DNA from: Candidatus Moraniibacteriota bacterium | GTDB lineage: Bacteria; Patescibacteriota; Minisyncoccia; Moranbacterales; UBA2206 | Assembly: GCA_013334765.1 (NCBI GenBank) | Contig: JAAXWW010000003.1 | Span: 1-49,353 of the forward strand | Reading direction: 5' to 3' | Length of the DNA stretch: 49,353 bases | Shown here: one piece after another, positions 10,736 through 20,447 of the stretch | Position numbering within the stretch: the stretch's first letter is position 1 | Layout: every line of letters begins with the position of its first letter | Program-made: the position numbers and the translations under genes | Notes under the pieces: generated by a model | The model's input: only the letters and a program-made list of their open reading frames with translations | Databases searched by the model: none | What the model was told of the DNA's origin: nothing

Positions 10736-11209
10736 CTACATTATCTTGTTGCTGGTGAGCACTATCCGAGATTCCGGACCGACAGGGCACGAAGACCTAT
10801 GGAAGCCTATCTCAGCCCTGCCTCCATGATGAGTAATGATCGGGATGAAAATTGTCTCAAACATTTGGTCCCGAGGGGTCCAGAGAGTGCCCGCGAAAAA
10901 CAGCGTGAACATTTTCCATTCCTCAGGAACTCCCGTCTCAAGCAATGCTTCGGCATGAAGCTGTCCGGCAGCAAGGAATCCCATTCCCTTGATGCTGCTG
11001 ACGAGATCCGCTTGGGACACGACGCAGCCAGGCAAACAAGGCGAGATCACGAGCTGTTCGCCATCGATGGGCCTTCTGTTCATCATGAAAATAGGACATT
11101 CGCAGTCTGGTAAGGGAGGCATTTTTGTCCCCGCCGCACTTTCCGGGTTGTAAGACACGGGAGCATTGATCACCTCGATACCCGATGCGAAAAGATGAGA
11201 TGAAGGCAT
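10736..11209 (-). CDS. Orphan small protein B (157 aa), paralog of the 10143-10550 product
   Basis: GAGGGG SD, own terminator, alignable C-terminal half with protein A; Cys-containing N-terminal extension. Confidence 0.72.
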   Translation of the reverse strand: MPSSHLFASGIEVINAPVSYNPESAAGTKMPPLPDCECPIFMMNRRPIDGEQLVISPCLPGCVVSQADLVSSIKGMGFLAAGQLHAEALLETGVPEEWKMFTLFFAGTLWTPRDQMFETIFIPIITHHGGRAEIGFHRSSCPVGPESRIVLTSNKIM

Positions 11210-11332
11210 GATATCCCCTCTTTGCTATATTATTTGAATGAACATCCCCTAAGCCCTGTGCGTGAAGTATATAGAAAGGAAGATTAATTTTTCATAAAAT
11301 AAAGATAAAATATTTCTAAAATCCGCTGTGAA

Positions 11333-11376
11333 AATAAAAAAGCGCCCGGAAGTTTGAATCATTGAGCTTCCGGGCG
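11333..11376 (-). terminator. Intrinsic terminator of the 11395-11778 gene
   Basis: CGCCCGGAAG/CTTCCGGGCG stem plus T-tract on minus. Confidence 0.9.
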
Positions 11377-11394
11377 AAAAATATAGCGGCTAGT

Positions 11395-11778
11395 TTACCG
11401 CTTGAAGATAAGAAAAGTACGTACACCCGGAACATCAGCTGTCCCTCTGAGCCAACGCGTGCCATTGAAATAGATTCGGCAAAGACGCATACCCTCGCAT
11501 ACCAAGCATAAATTATCCTTTCTGAATCCATGAAGGGGTGCGTCATCCGCGTTGATAAGATTCAGAAAATCATGGACATCCTGATCGGAAAAGCACAGCG
11601 CTCCCCCATTCATCTCTCCTTTTGCTGTGTCATGAATCGTGCCCGGAACAACAAAAACAAGCTCGCAATCGAGAATATGCCTTTTCTGCCGGGTTATCGT
11701 ATTCACAGGTTCGGACACCGCACCGGGAAACATTATTCCAGCTCCAGCCAAATCAACGTTCGTGTAGCAGGGTTCCAT
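11395..11778 (-). CDS. Orphan small protein C (127 aa)
   Basis: GGGAGGAG SD, sigma70-like promoter, own terminator. Confidence 0.7.
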   Translation of the reverse strand: MEPCYTNVDLAGAGIMFPGAVSEPVNTITRQKRHILDCELVFVVPGTIHDTAKGEMNGGALCFSDQDVHDFLNLINADDAPLHGFRKDNLCLVCEGMRLCRIYFNGTRWLRGTADVPGVRTFLIFKR

Positions 11779-11822
11779 ATCTTATCTCCTCCCTAACTAT
11801 GTATAGAAAAAACTACCATCAT

Positions 11823-11850
11823 CCTATACCAGAAAGATAGCTTTTGTCAA
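11823..11850 (-). promoter_or_regulatory. Sigma70-type promoter for the 11395-11778 gene
   Basis: TTGACA - 16 nt - TATAGG on the minus strand. Confidence 0.75.
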
Positions 11851-11857
11851 GCATAAT

Positions 11858-11893
11858 ACAAAAAGCCCTTAGTACCTAAAAAGCACTAAGAGC
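11858..11893 (-). terminator. Intrinsic terminator after murJ
   Basis: GCTCTTAGT/ACTAAGGGC stem followed by TTTTT on minus. Confidence 0.8.
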
Positions 11894-11914
11894 CTGGTTT
11901 CATACGAATCAAAA

Positions 11915-13561
11915 TCATATCCCGCTCACCTCGCCCATATCTTCGGTGATAACCTTTTTGGCTTTGAAGATCCTGGCGGTGAAGGATTTCTTGAAGCGCA
12001 TATATTCCTCGAGATTCATGATCTGGCAGATGGCAATGAAGATCGACAGTCCGACTCCAGCAGAAACAGTCAGTTGCAAAAATACGCCTATGAAAGTGTC
12101 CATGTCGACAAGTCCGGCCACGATATATTTGAAAATCTGGACTCCGACTCCGGCCAAAAACGATGCGATGGCAATCTTGCTTATCGAAGAAACTATCCTC
12201 TTGTCATCCAGGTAGTCGAATTTCATCCTGAGGGCGAAAAGCAGGAAGAACATCTGGAAAAGATTGGAAATTGAGAAAGCAATCGTGAGTCCCAGGATAT
12301 TATATTTTCCAATAAGAAGAAGCACGGCTCCTATGTTGACCACTTCAGAAGCGATCGCTATATAGAAAGGGGTCTTGGTGTTCTGCATCGCATAGAATGT
12401 CCTGGTGAGAAGCGGGATGACGCTTTGAGCGAAAAGGCTCATAACGAAAATGCCAAGACATTCGAAAGTGAGCGTGGTGTCTTCCCAATCGAATTTTCCT
12501 GACCCGAGGGTCACGCGGACGATCTGCGCCCGAAGGATGAGCATGAAAATGCTAAGCGGTATGACGAAGAAAAGGACTTGCCGGAATGTTTCCGAAAAAG
12601 CGGAAATGAAATCTTCCTCCTTGTCTTTCGTGGCAAGACTCGAAAGAGTCGGAAAGACAGCGATTGCAAAAGACACTCCGAATATTCCCAAGGGGACGCT
12701 TTGAAGATTCTGAGCGAAACTGAAAATGGCAAGCGTTCCGGCGTTCAAAGTGGAAGCGAAAATAGTGATGATGAAAAGATTGGCCTGCGTGACTGCGATT
12801 CCAAGCGTACGCGGAATCATCAGCTTTCCAACATGACGTACATCTTTGTTCGAAAAATATTTCTTGACAGCAGGAATATATCTGAAGCCCAGGTTTTTTG
12901 CTGCCGGAAGCTGGACAGCCAGATGAAGAAAAGCCCCCAAGACCACTCCCCAGGCGATTCCGATCGGTCCCATGAATCTCACCAAAACCAATACGCCGAA
13001 GATGATCCCGATATTATAGAAAATCGGAGCAATGGAATAAACCAGGAACCTTTTATATGAAGTCAGTATGCCGCCGACTATGCCTCCAAGTCCGAGAAAT
13101 AAAGGGCTCAGGAACATTATGCGAGTAAACCTGACAACCAGGTCTATTTTCTCCGGAGGGAAGCCTGGGGTAATGATCTTCATCAGGAACGGAGCAAAAA
13201 CGAAGCAGACTAGCGAGACAATGACAATGAAAAATACTGCCAGATTGATGACTCCATTGGCCAAATCCCACGCCTCATCATCTTTGTCCTGCGAAATAAG
13301 ATTGGTGAAAACCGGAATGAAAGCGGCGCTCAATGCTCCGAGAATGAGGAAATTATAGATAAGGTCAGGGATACGGAAAGCCGCATCATATGCATCCAAC
13401 ACGTCTCCGGCTCCGAAAGTCGATGCCAGGAAGTGATCCCTGAAAAGACCGAGTATTCTTGAAGCCAACCCGGCGACAGTAATCACCAGAGCTGCCGAAG
13501 CGACCGACCCGGACGGGCTGGAATTCAGGAACAACCTATTATTGAAAAGTTTTTTTATCAT
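11915..13561 (-). CDS. murJ: Lipid II flippase MurJ (MviN family)
   Basis: Polytopic MviN-type protein: ALVITVAGLASRILGLFRDHFLASTFGAGDVLDAYDAAFRIPD. Confidence 0.93.
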   Translation of the reverse strand: MIKKLFNNRLFLNSSPSGSVASAALVITVAGLASRILGLFRDHFLASTFGAGDVLDAYDAAFRIPDLIYNFLILGALSAAFIPVFTNLISQDKDDEAWDLANGVINLAVFFIVIVSLVCFVFAPFLMKIITPGFPPEKIDLVVRFTRIMFLSPLFLGLGGIVGGILTSYKRFLVYSIAPIFYNIGIIFGVLVLVRFMGPIGIAWGVVLGAFLHLAVQLPAAKNLGFRYIPAVKKYFSNKDVRHVGKLMIPRTLGIAVTQANLFIITIFASTLNAGTLAIFSFAQNLQSVPLGIFGVSFAIAVFPTLSSLATKDKEEDFISAFSETFRQVLFFVIPLSIFMLILRAQIVRVTLGSGKFDWEDTTLTFECLGIFVMSLFAQSVIPLLTRTFYAMQNTKTPFYIAIASEVVNIGAVLLLIGKYNILGLTIAFSISNLFQMFFLLFALRMKFDYLDDKRIVSSISKIAIASFLAGVGVQIFKYIVAGLVDMDTFIGVFLQLTVSAGVGLSIFIAICQIMNLEEYMRFKKSFTARIFKAKKVITEDMGEVSGI

Positions 13562-13597
13562 GACTTTGAGGATAATCTATTTGCGACCTGGCGGATA

Positions 13598-16414
13598 TTA
13601 TTTGAAAACATTCTTGATATCCATGATATTGCCCGACCCTGAATCATTTTTCTTCCTGAAAGCCATCCCGATGAAGTTATCCAATGACAAATCGCTCTTG
13701 TTCTCCAGGCCGGCTTTTCCTTGAGGCAGCTCAGAAAGGCTGTCGGAATTCTGTTCGGGGAATTTCCAGATGTTTTCATAGAAATCAGGATAAACGATCT
13801 TGGAAGAGAAATCCGATTTGACGCTTCCCGATTGCTTCTGAACCAGCAATGAATATGTATCAGCCGGTTTCGTAGTCAGATTAGTATCTATCTTGAAAGG
13901 CAGGAGATAGGAATAAGTGATTGCTGCTGTTTCCCTGGGACTTACATAGACCCAGTTTCCAAAAACTGTCTTGCCTGAATCTTCCGATATCCTTGTTCCG
14001 CTTTCTTCATCTATGGTTGTGGAATCTTCCTCCATCTGAAGCTGCGAGTCCTTTTTGAATCCAAGAGCCGCATAGTCGACAGGCGGCGAATCGAATTCCC
14101 TGGTCTGGCCGCTCACGCTTATGAGTTTCGATCCCTTTGGGACATACACGCGCATATAATCCGCATTCACCTTATTCCACCATTCATATTCCGCGTCGCC
14201 TCCATTATGATGCCTGGTAATCGTCACTTTGTCCACAATCGAGCCGTCGTCCTGAATTTCGGCTTCGTGCTCTATTTTCTGATCGACCACTCCGTCGGTC
14301 TTGTATCCGTTGATATTGGTATTTATGACTGAGAGATAATCCTTATCAGTATCGAGGATTTCTCCGGACCAGCCGTTATCGGAAAGTATCTTCTCGATAT
14401 CATAGTTCCTGGAATAGATCAGAATATGCTTTTCATTCAGGCTGTCGACCAGGATGTTCATAGTCTTGGTTATGTCAGAGACATTCCTGGCATTGAAAAT
14501 GCGGTCGAGGATCTTCGGAGCGAGATCGGCCAGGATTTTCTTAGGCTGGTTGAGATCCTTGTCATAGTCGACCTCGACTTCCTGCTGGATAGTTTCCAGG
14601 AAATTATCCTTATCGACAGTAACTCCGTAGTCCGGCATTTCGATCGGTCCGGTAATTTCAAGAAGTCTCTGCATGACTGTCGGGGTCATTGTGATCACTC
14701 CGTCGACAGTCGGACCTCCGGTCTTTTCATAGAACCACGCCGCCTTTTCGGCTGATTTCGGAAAATCAGGAAACCAATTGCTGTCATGGAGGCTCCAAGC
14801 AGCGCTTATTTTCTGAATCGGAGCGGGCGGAATTATCTTTTCCCTCAATTGCCCATCCGGATTGAAAATTCCGTCCACGAAGAATTTCTTTATATGCCCA
14901 TTGAATATATCAAGGGTCGCATATGTCCCGATGAATCCCCCGGTTGCGCGCATCTCCTGGTTGTTCTGGAAAAGAAACAGGTATTTCCGAGGACCGTTTC
15001 CGCCGAGTATATCAGCGAATATGCGGCTTTCCTGATTATAGCTCGCGAGGAAGCTGTTTATGTCAGGAAGTTTCTTTTTGAGTTCCGTGAATTTGGATCT
15101 TTGCGCTTCGGGGATATCATCCAGATTGACCTTATCAAGATTGCTTTCCAGGTCTTTCATGCTGGACGAAATCTCCTCGACTTTCTTGTTGGATTCATTG
15201 AACATATCAAGATATGAGACGGAGTCGTCGGAATTGAGCGGATTCTTGATGCCATTGAGCGAATCAAGAAGATCCGTCGTCAAAGAACCGATCTTGGAAA
15301 TGTCTTTGCCGGCCGCCGCCAGATGCGCCCCTGTTGAAAGTTTTGAAAGAAACGGGATGAAACGGGATGATTCGATGATGACCGCTCCCAGACTGTTGAC
15401 ATCGTTTGAAATTTCACTGAAATGGCCGTATGCCTCATCGAACTTGAGAGACGCAGCATTGAAATCCCGATCCTTCATCCCATCCTTGGCTTGAATGAGA
15501 TTGGCATATGCGATATTCCCATCGTTCATAGCCATGCTTTTTATCTTCATTCCCCTAGAGAAAAGATTCATGCCGAAAATAGCAATCAATATCACAAAAG
15601 ACGCCGCAGAAAAAACGCCAAGATGCTGCTTCGGCGAATATTTCGAGAAAGCATAGGAATAAGCGGGAGGGGCAAATATGCTTCCTGTCATATCAGAAAC
15701 TCCCTCGGCGGTTCCGAGAATCATTCTCTTCATGCCCGAAAGGACTCTTCGCAACACCTTGAACGTGCCGGATATTCCAAGCGAAACAGCTTGAACAAAT
15801 CCGAGCGATAGCGCCAGCACCGCCTTGAACAATCTCACCGGAACAAGAAGCGAGGCATAGACCCCGGACATATCAACGGGCGTTCTTTCATGCCTAGTGG
15901 GTTTCTCGAAAGATAATCTGTTTTCATAGAAATCATTTGCGGTCGCCTTTGGCTGATTGCCGAAATAGTCATCCTCTATCGGATTCATCCTGGAGCTATC
16001 GAACCCCGACAGCCTTTCTTCTATGAGATAATCCTCATCCTCTTGAAAATAATATTCTTTTTGGGGAGTCGGGTTCGGGGCTGTTTTTCTAGGGGCATAT
16101 TCAAAAGACTCCGGGACGCTGTATTTTCGAAATAATTCCGATGTGCTGCTTCTTTTCTCTTCTTCTATGAAATTCCGGAAGCGATCCGCTTCCGCTTTGG
16201 CATGGTCGAAAACCGGCAGCGAGACATCATTGACCAGCCTCGCGCTTCTTTGCGGACGGATGACAGCCTTTTCCTTCCCGGGAGCATTGGATCCTATTTT
16301 CATGACCGGCCTCACCCTTCCAATCCTTTCCAAATCCAAATTCCCCGCTTCGTCTACGGGCCGCACATCGAACATCTGGGGGATTATTTTCTTTTTTATT
16401 TTTCTTTCCGGCAT
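13598..16414 (-). CDS. DUF4012-domain membrane protein
   Basis: Large extracellular region with RKYLFLFQNNQEMRATGGFIGTYA...DGVITMTPTVMQRLLEITGPI, typical of DUF4012. Start at MPERKIKKK (16414) preferred over track start 16453. Confidence 0.85.
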   Translation of the reverse strand: MPERKIKKKIIPQMFDVRPVDEAGNLDLERIGRVRPVMKIGSNAPGKEKAVIRPQRSARLVNDVSLPVFDHAKAEADRFRNFIEEEKRSSTSELFRKYSVPESFEYAPRKTAPNPTPQKEYYFQEDEDYLIEERLSGFDSSRMNPIEDDYFGNQPKATANDFYENRLSFEKPTRHERTPVDMSGVYASLLVPVRLFKAVLALSLGFVQAVSLGISGTFKVLRRVLSGMKRMILGTAEGVSDMTGSIFAPPAYSYAFSKYSPKQHLGVFSAASFVILIAIFGMNLFSRGMKIKSMAMNDGNIAYANLIQAKDGMKDRDFNAASLKFDEAYGHFSEISNDVNSLGAVIIESSRFIPFLSKLSTGAHLAAAGKDISKIGSLTTDLLDSLNGIKNPLNSDDSVSYLDMFNESNKKVEEISSSMKDLESNLDKVNLDDIPEAQRSKFTELKKKLPDINSFLASYNQESRIFADILGGNGPRKYLFLFQNNQEMRATGGFIGTYATLDIFNGHIKKFFVDGIFNPDGQLREKIIPPAPIQKISAAWSLHDSNWFPDFPKSAEKAAWFYEKTGGPTVDGVITMTPTVMQRLLEITGPIEMPDYGVTVDKDNFLETIQQEVEVDYDKDLNQPKKILADLAPKILDRIFNARNVSDITKTMNILVDSLNEKHILIYSRNYDIEKILSDNGWSGEILDTDKDYLSVINTNINGYKTDGVVDQKIEHEAEIQDDGSIVDKVTITRHHNGGDAEYEWWNKVNADYMRVYVPKGSKLISVSGQTREFDSPPVDYAALGFKKDSQLQMEEDSTTIDEESGTRISEDSGKTVFGNWVYVSPRETAAITYSYLLPFKIDTNLTTKPADTYSLLVQKQSGSVKSDFSSKIVYPDFYENIWKFPEQNSDSLSELPQGKAGLENKSDLSLDNFIGMAFRKKNDSGSGNIMDIKNVFK

Positions 16415-17526
16415 TTGTATATCTCCAAAGTTTCTTTCGCCATTTTCATCCAATCGTATTTTTTAACCTGCTCGAATCCTTTTGCTATCAAATCCTCACG
16501 CAGTTTCTTATCGGTTGAGATCTTCTCGATCGCTTCGGCCATCTGATTCACGTCATTGCCATCGAAAAAGTGAGCGCTTTCCCCTAACACTTCCTTCATG
16601 CAAGGATGATCCGAAGAAATCACCGGGACACCCCTCGCCATCGCTTCCAAAGGCGGCAATCCGAATCCCTCATAGAGCGATGGGAAAACGAACGCTTCCG
16701 CCGATGCGAAAAGAATATCCAATTCATCATCAGGAACAAATCCAGCGAATATGATACCACTGAATGTCGGCCGATCAATCGATCTCTTCAAGCGGGCATA
16801 GAAATAATCCTCCTTGCCCACAAGAACCAGTTTCAAATAGGAAATCTTCTTTTTTGCCAGCAAAAAAGATTCTATCAGCCGCTCCAGATTCTTGTGAGGA
16901 TAGGCGTTTCCGACATACATCATATACGGCTCAATTATACCATATTTCTTGAGCACATCAGCACTGTTTTCCAATTCGGCGGCATGATGATTTTGGGCCG
17001 CTTCATAAGTGACAGAAATCTTGCCTTCCGAAATAGCAGGATAGTTTTTCAGGATGTCGTTTTTGGTGAAATTGGAGACGGTTATTATGCTCTCGGAACG
17101 CACCAGCGCCGACCTTATTATTATTTTGTATGCCAAGAATTTCAACCAATAGAAAAGCGGGTTAAGAGTCGTATTCCTCATAGTCGGAAAATGGATGAGT
17201 ATGAGGTCATGAACCGTCACCAAGAATTTCCGCCGATAAAAAAGCGGCACATTGAAATGTGGAAAGTGCATGAGATCAAGATTATATTCACCAAGAAGTC
17301 TCGGGAAAGCCAGCTGCTCGGAAAAAGTATACCAGCGGTAGTCCGCCAAGACCTTCTTGAATTTTGGATTCCGGGGCACGTATTCGTCGAAATTTTCACG
17401 CCGCAGGAAAATGAAATAATCGTTTTCATGATCGATCATTTCAAGATTCTCAACAAGTTTTTGAGTATAACGCCCCAGCCCCTTGCCGAGGGAGCCGAAA
17501 AAGCGCGCATCGATTCCTATTTTCAT
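16396..17526 (-). CDS. Glycosyltransferase family 4 (group 1)
   Basis: GKGLGRYTQKLVENL, PSLYEGFGLPPLEAMARGVPVI. Confidence 0.9.
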   Translation of the reverse strand: MKIGIDARFFGSLGKGLGRYTQKLVENLEMIDHENDYFIFLRRENFDEYVPRNPKFKKVLADYRWYTFSEQLAFPRLLGEYNLDLMHFPHFNVPLFYRRKFLVTVHDLILIHFPTMRNTTLNPLFYWLKFLAYKIIIRSALVRSESIITVSNFTKNDILKNYPAISEGKISVTYEAAQNHHAAELENSADVLKKYGIIEPYMMYVGNAYPHKNLERLIESFLLAKKKISYLKLVLVGKEDYFYARLKRSIDRPTFSGIIFAGFVPDDELDILFASAEAFVFPSLYEGFGLPPLEAMARGVPVISSDHPCMKEVLGESAHFFDGNDVNQMAEAIEKISTDKKLREDLIAKGFEQVKKYDWMKMAKETLEIYKCRKEK

Positions 17527-17549
17527 GGCTCAATTATACCACGGAAGGC

Positions 17550-18713
17550 TCAGGCTTGTCTTATTGTTTCAAGCGTTTTCTTGGCTGTTTTTTTCCAATC
17601 GAATTCACTGGCTTTTTCAATGCCTTTTTGAGCGAAATGCCTGTATATTTCCTTGTCCGAAAGCGTTTCAAAGATAGCGCGGCTTATTTCATCCGGCTTG
17701 TCAGGGTCGATAAGGATCGCTGCATCGCCGCATATTTCAGGCATGGAAGAATTATTGGAAGTGATGACAGGGACGCCGCACTTCATCGCCTCAAGCGGAG
17801 GAAAGCCGAAGCCCTCGAAAAAAGAAGGATAAACGAAAAGCGAAGCCAGATTATATACATATGCCTTGTCAGCATCGTCAATGAAACCCGGAACGATTAT
17901 TTTTTCTTTGAAGGATGATTTCCCTATTTCTTCGAATATTTCACCACTGAGCCAACCCTTTTCTCCGGCCAGCACCAATGAATATTTCTTGATTTCTTCA
18001 TTCCCGGCTTCAATAGCTTTCCGTTGCAGATCGTCGAAAGCGCGGATAATTCCAATGATGTTCTTCCTCGGCTCTATGGTGCCGAGATAGAGGATGAATT
18101 TGAAAGGCAGCTTGTATTTCTCTTTCACCTCGATAAGCTGCCCGTCATTCCTGTCCAAAACCCTGAATTCATCCGCGACCGAGCTATGGATGACAGATAT
18201 CTTCCGGGAATCAATGCCATAGATGGCGCCGATATCTTTCCTGGTCGAATCGGAAACGGCTATTATCTTTTCCGCCCTTCGGCAGATCCTTTTGGGATTG
18301 ACGAACATGTGCCACCACCGCCTTTTCCTGGAGAAAAACCGTCCGTATCTTTCAAAAGACAGGTCGTGGATAGTCGCGACCAGCTTGGCTTTCCTGCTGA
18401 CGCTTCCGAAAATTATGTTGGGCATGAAAACCACGTCTGCTCCGCCGGCAAGCAGGTCTATTTTCGGCCAGGAAAAATACCAGAAAAGGAAATTGAGGAG
18501 CTTATTAGGCAATCTCATTTTCCTGATACTGACATTGGGATATCCGGAAAAAAGGGAAAGATCGACTTCCGGATCGGAAAACGAGTTCAAAAAAAGAACA
18601 TACTCGTTCTCTTTGTCGATTTCGAAAATGTTCCGCAATAGATTGGTCGTGTATTCTTCGACACCTGTGCGTCTTCCGCCAGTCAGGCATCTGATATCGA
18701 TGCAGATTCTCAT
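17550..18713 (-). CDS. Glycosyltransferase family 4 (group 1)
   Basis: RRTGVEEYTTNLL, LGTIEPRKN, PSFFEGFGFPPLEAMKCGVPVI. Confidence 0.9.
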   Translation of the reverse strand: MRICIDIRCLTGGRRTGVEEYTTNLLRNIFEIDKENEYVLFLNSFSDPEVDLSLFSGYPNVSIRKMRLPNKLLNFLFWYFSWPKIDLLAGGADVVFMPNIIFGSVSRKAKLVATIHDLSFERYGRFFSRKRRWWHMFVNPKRICRRAEKIIAVSDSTRKDIGAIYGIDSRKISVIHSSVADEFRVLDRNDGQLIEVKEKYKLPFKFILYLGTIEPRKNIIGIIRAFDDLQRKAIEAGNEEIKKYSLVLAGEKGWLSGEIFEEIGKSSFKEKIIVPGFIDDADKAYVYNLASLFVYPSFFEGFGFPPLEAMKCGVPVITSNNSSMPEICGDAAILIDPDKPDEISRAIFETLSDKEIYRHFAQKGIEKASEFDWKKTAKKTLETIRQA

Positions 18714-18720
18714 ATGATAA

Positions 18721-19332
18721 TCAGTCTTGGCTGAAATAATGCTTTAGCATGACTGCCCAGAAAGCCAGGAATATTCCGAAAGCGAAAGATATCGCCAAAA
18801 GGATCCCCGGATCCATATGGTATTTGACGGTTACCGGATCCTGCGACAGTATCTGGAACCATTCCGCGTCCTGCTGGTCCTTGTTGAGGGCATTGGCATT
18901 GTCATTGACTGATTTCAGGATGGCGGCCGATATCTTCTTGGAAGTCGCGGTATCCGGAGCGGAAAAGCTCACTAGAACAAGCTGTGATGACATCTTTTCC
19001 GGCTTCACGGCTTTGGAAAGCTCGCGGATGGTCATCTTGGAAGTGTCTATTCCGGCATTCTTGTATATATCTTCCGCGATACGGGGCGATTTCAGCCATT
19101 CGACCACGGTTTCGGTGAACTTGTCATCAGCCTGCAAGCGGTAGAAGTTGTCATATCGGAACTGATCGGTTTTCTGGGTTCCTGTACGGGTAATATTGAG
19201 CGTCAATGAGCTGTCATACCTCACCGGGCGGGTATAGACATACCCGAAAGCCGCCAGGATGATCATGACTATCACAGCCAGAAACAGCCTTGAATTATTC
19301 TTGATTATTCGGATGTATTCCTTCAGTTCCAT
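18721..19332 (-). CDS. Wzz-like polysaccharide chain-length determinant
   Basis: Two terminal TM segments flanking a periplasmic region, in a glycosyltransferase operon. Confidence 0.75.
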   Translation of the reverse strand: MELKEYIRIIKNNSRLFLAVIVMIILAAFGYVYTRPVRYDSSLTLNITRTGTQKTDQFRYDNFYRLQADDKFTETVVEWLKSPRIAEDIYKNAGIDTSKMTIRELSKAVKPEKMSSQLVLVSFSAPDTATSKKISAAILKSVNDNANALNKDQQDAEWFQILSQDPVTVKYHMDPGILLAISFAFGIFLAFWAVMLKHYFSQD

Positions 19333-19341
19333 AGTTTCTGA

Positions 19342-20442
19342 TTATTTGCTTTTATGCTCGGCGTACTTCTCTTCCACGTATTTACTTATATTAGCCTTAA
19401 ATATCTCCCTGTCAAACTTGAGGACCTTGCTCCTGATGTATTCCGGATCGAAATCGGAATCGTTCAGTTTCATGACTGCTTCCGAAACTGCCTCCGGAGT
19501 CTGGGAATCGAAAAATATCCCGCTCTTTCCCTCTTCGATATGTTCCGGGATGTCTCCGCCCCGATACGCGATTATCGGACGCCCGGATGCCATGGCCTCG
19601 ATCGCCACGATTCCGAAATCCTCTTCCTGTGGGAAGATGAAAGCTTTGCATTTGGAATAGTATCCGGCAAGCTCTTCATCCGGAACGCGGCCCAGGAATT
19701 CGATATTCGCTCCGGCCATTTTCATGAGCCTTTTCATTTCAGGACCGCGCCCGATGATTTTCAGCTTGATTCCCAGCTTGTTGAACGCCTTGATGGCGAT
19801 ATCGAAACGCTTATAGGCGATGAGCCTTCCCACCATCAGGAAATAGTCGCCTTTCTCCTGGCTTACAGCGAAGTTGCCGACATTGACCGGCGGATGGATG
19901 ACAGTGCTTTCTTTTTTGTAGTACTTCTTGATCCTTTTCGCCACGAAATTGGAATTCGATATGAGATGATCAACCCTTTCGGCGCTCACCCGATCCCAAA
20001 TGCGGATATAGTTCATGGCAAACGGAACCAGCTTTTTCACGATGCTCGGAAAATAGAAGTCCTTGGTATATTTCTGGCAATCATCCCAGGCATAGCGCAT
20101 CGGGGTGTGCATATAGCAGATATGAAGGGTTTCCGGACCTGTTATTATCCCCTTGGCATAGCTCGACGAATCCGAGAGGACGATATCGTATTTGGAAAAA
20201 TCGAACTGCTCGATTGCGACAGGCATGAGCTGGGGAAAGATCCGGTGGCGGTTCTTGGCAAAAGGCAGTTTCTGGATGAAAGAAGTGCGGATGTCCCTGT
20301 CGGCAAAAACCCCGTGCATAAGTTCGGGGCTGTATACGAGTGTGTATATCGGCGCATCCGGGAAAAGTTCCGTGAAGCATTCCAGGACCCTTTCGGCTCC
20401 GCCGTATTGCACCAGATAATCGTGGACCAAGGCTATTCTCAT
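19342..20442 (-). CDS. Glycosyltransferase family 4
   Basis: MRIALVHDYLVQYGGAERVLECF; FPQEEDFGIVAIEAMASGRPIIAYRGGG-type motif. Confidence 0.9.
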   Translation of the reverse strand: MRIALVHDYLVQYGGAERVLECFTELFPDAPIYTLVYSPELMHGVFADRDIRTSFIQKLPFAKNRHRIFPQLMPVAIEQFDFSKYDIVLSDSSSYAKGIITGPETLHICYMHTPMRYAWDDCQKYTKDFYFPSIVKKLVPFAMNYIRIWDRVSAERVDHLISNSNFVAKRIKKYYKKESTVIHPPVNVGNFAVSQEKGDYFLMVGRLIAYKRFDIAIKAFNKLGIKLKIIGRGPEMKRLMKMAGANIEFLGRVPDEELAGYYSKCKAFIFPQEEDFGIVAIEAMASGRPIIAYRGGDIPEHIEEGKSGIFFDSQTPEAVSEAVMKLNDSDFDPEYIRSKVLKFDREIFKANISKYVEEKYAEHKSK

Positions 20443-20447
20443 ATTGG

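Noticed and set aside
13710-13740. Possible further repeat insertion in the DUF4012 gene encoding SELPQGKAGLEN
   Set aside because: The peptide looks insertion-like, but the DNA palindrome is poor and I see no second copy in this window.
16606-17631. Long plus-strand ORF (341 aa) opposite glycosyltransferase genes; likewise 19354-20535, 25171-26202, 37653-38627, 1152-1703
   Set aside because: Antisense shadows of strongly supported minus-strand genes; no recognisable domains, start signals or sensible composition.
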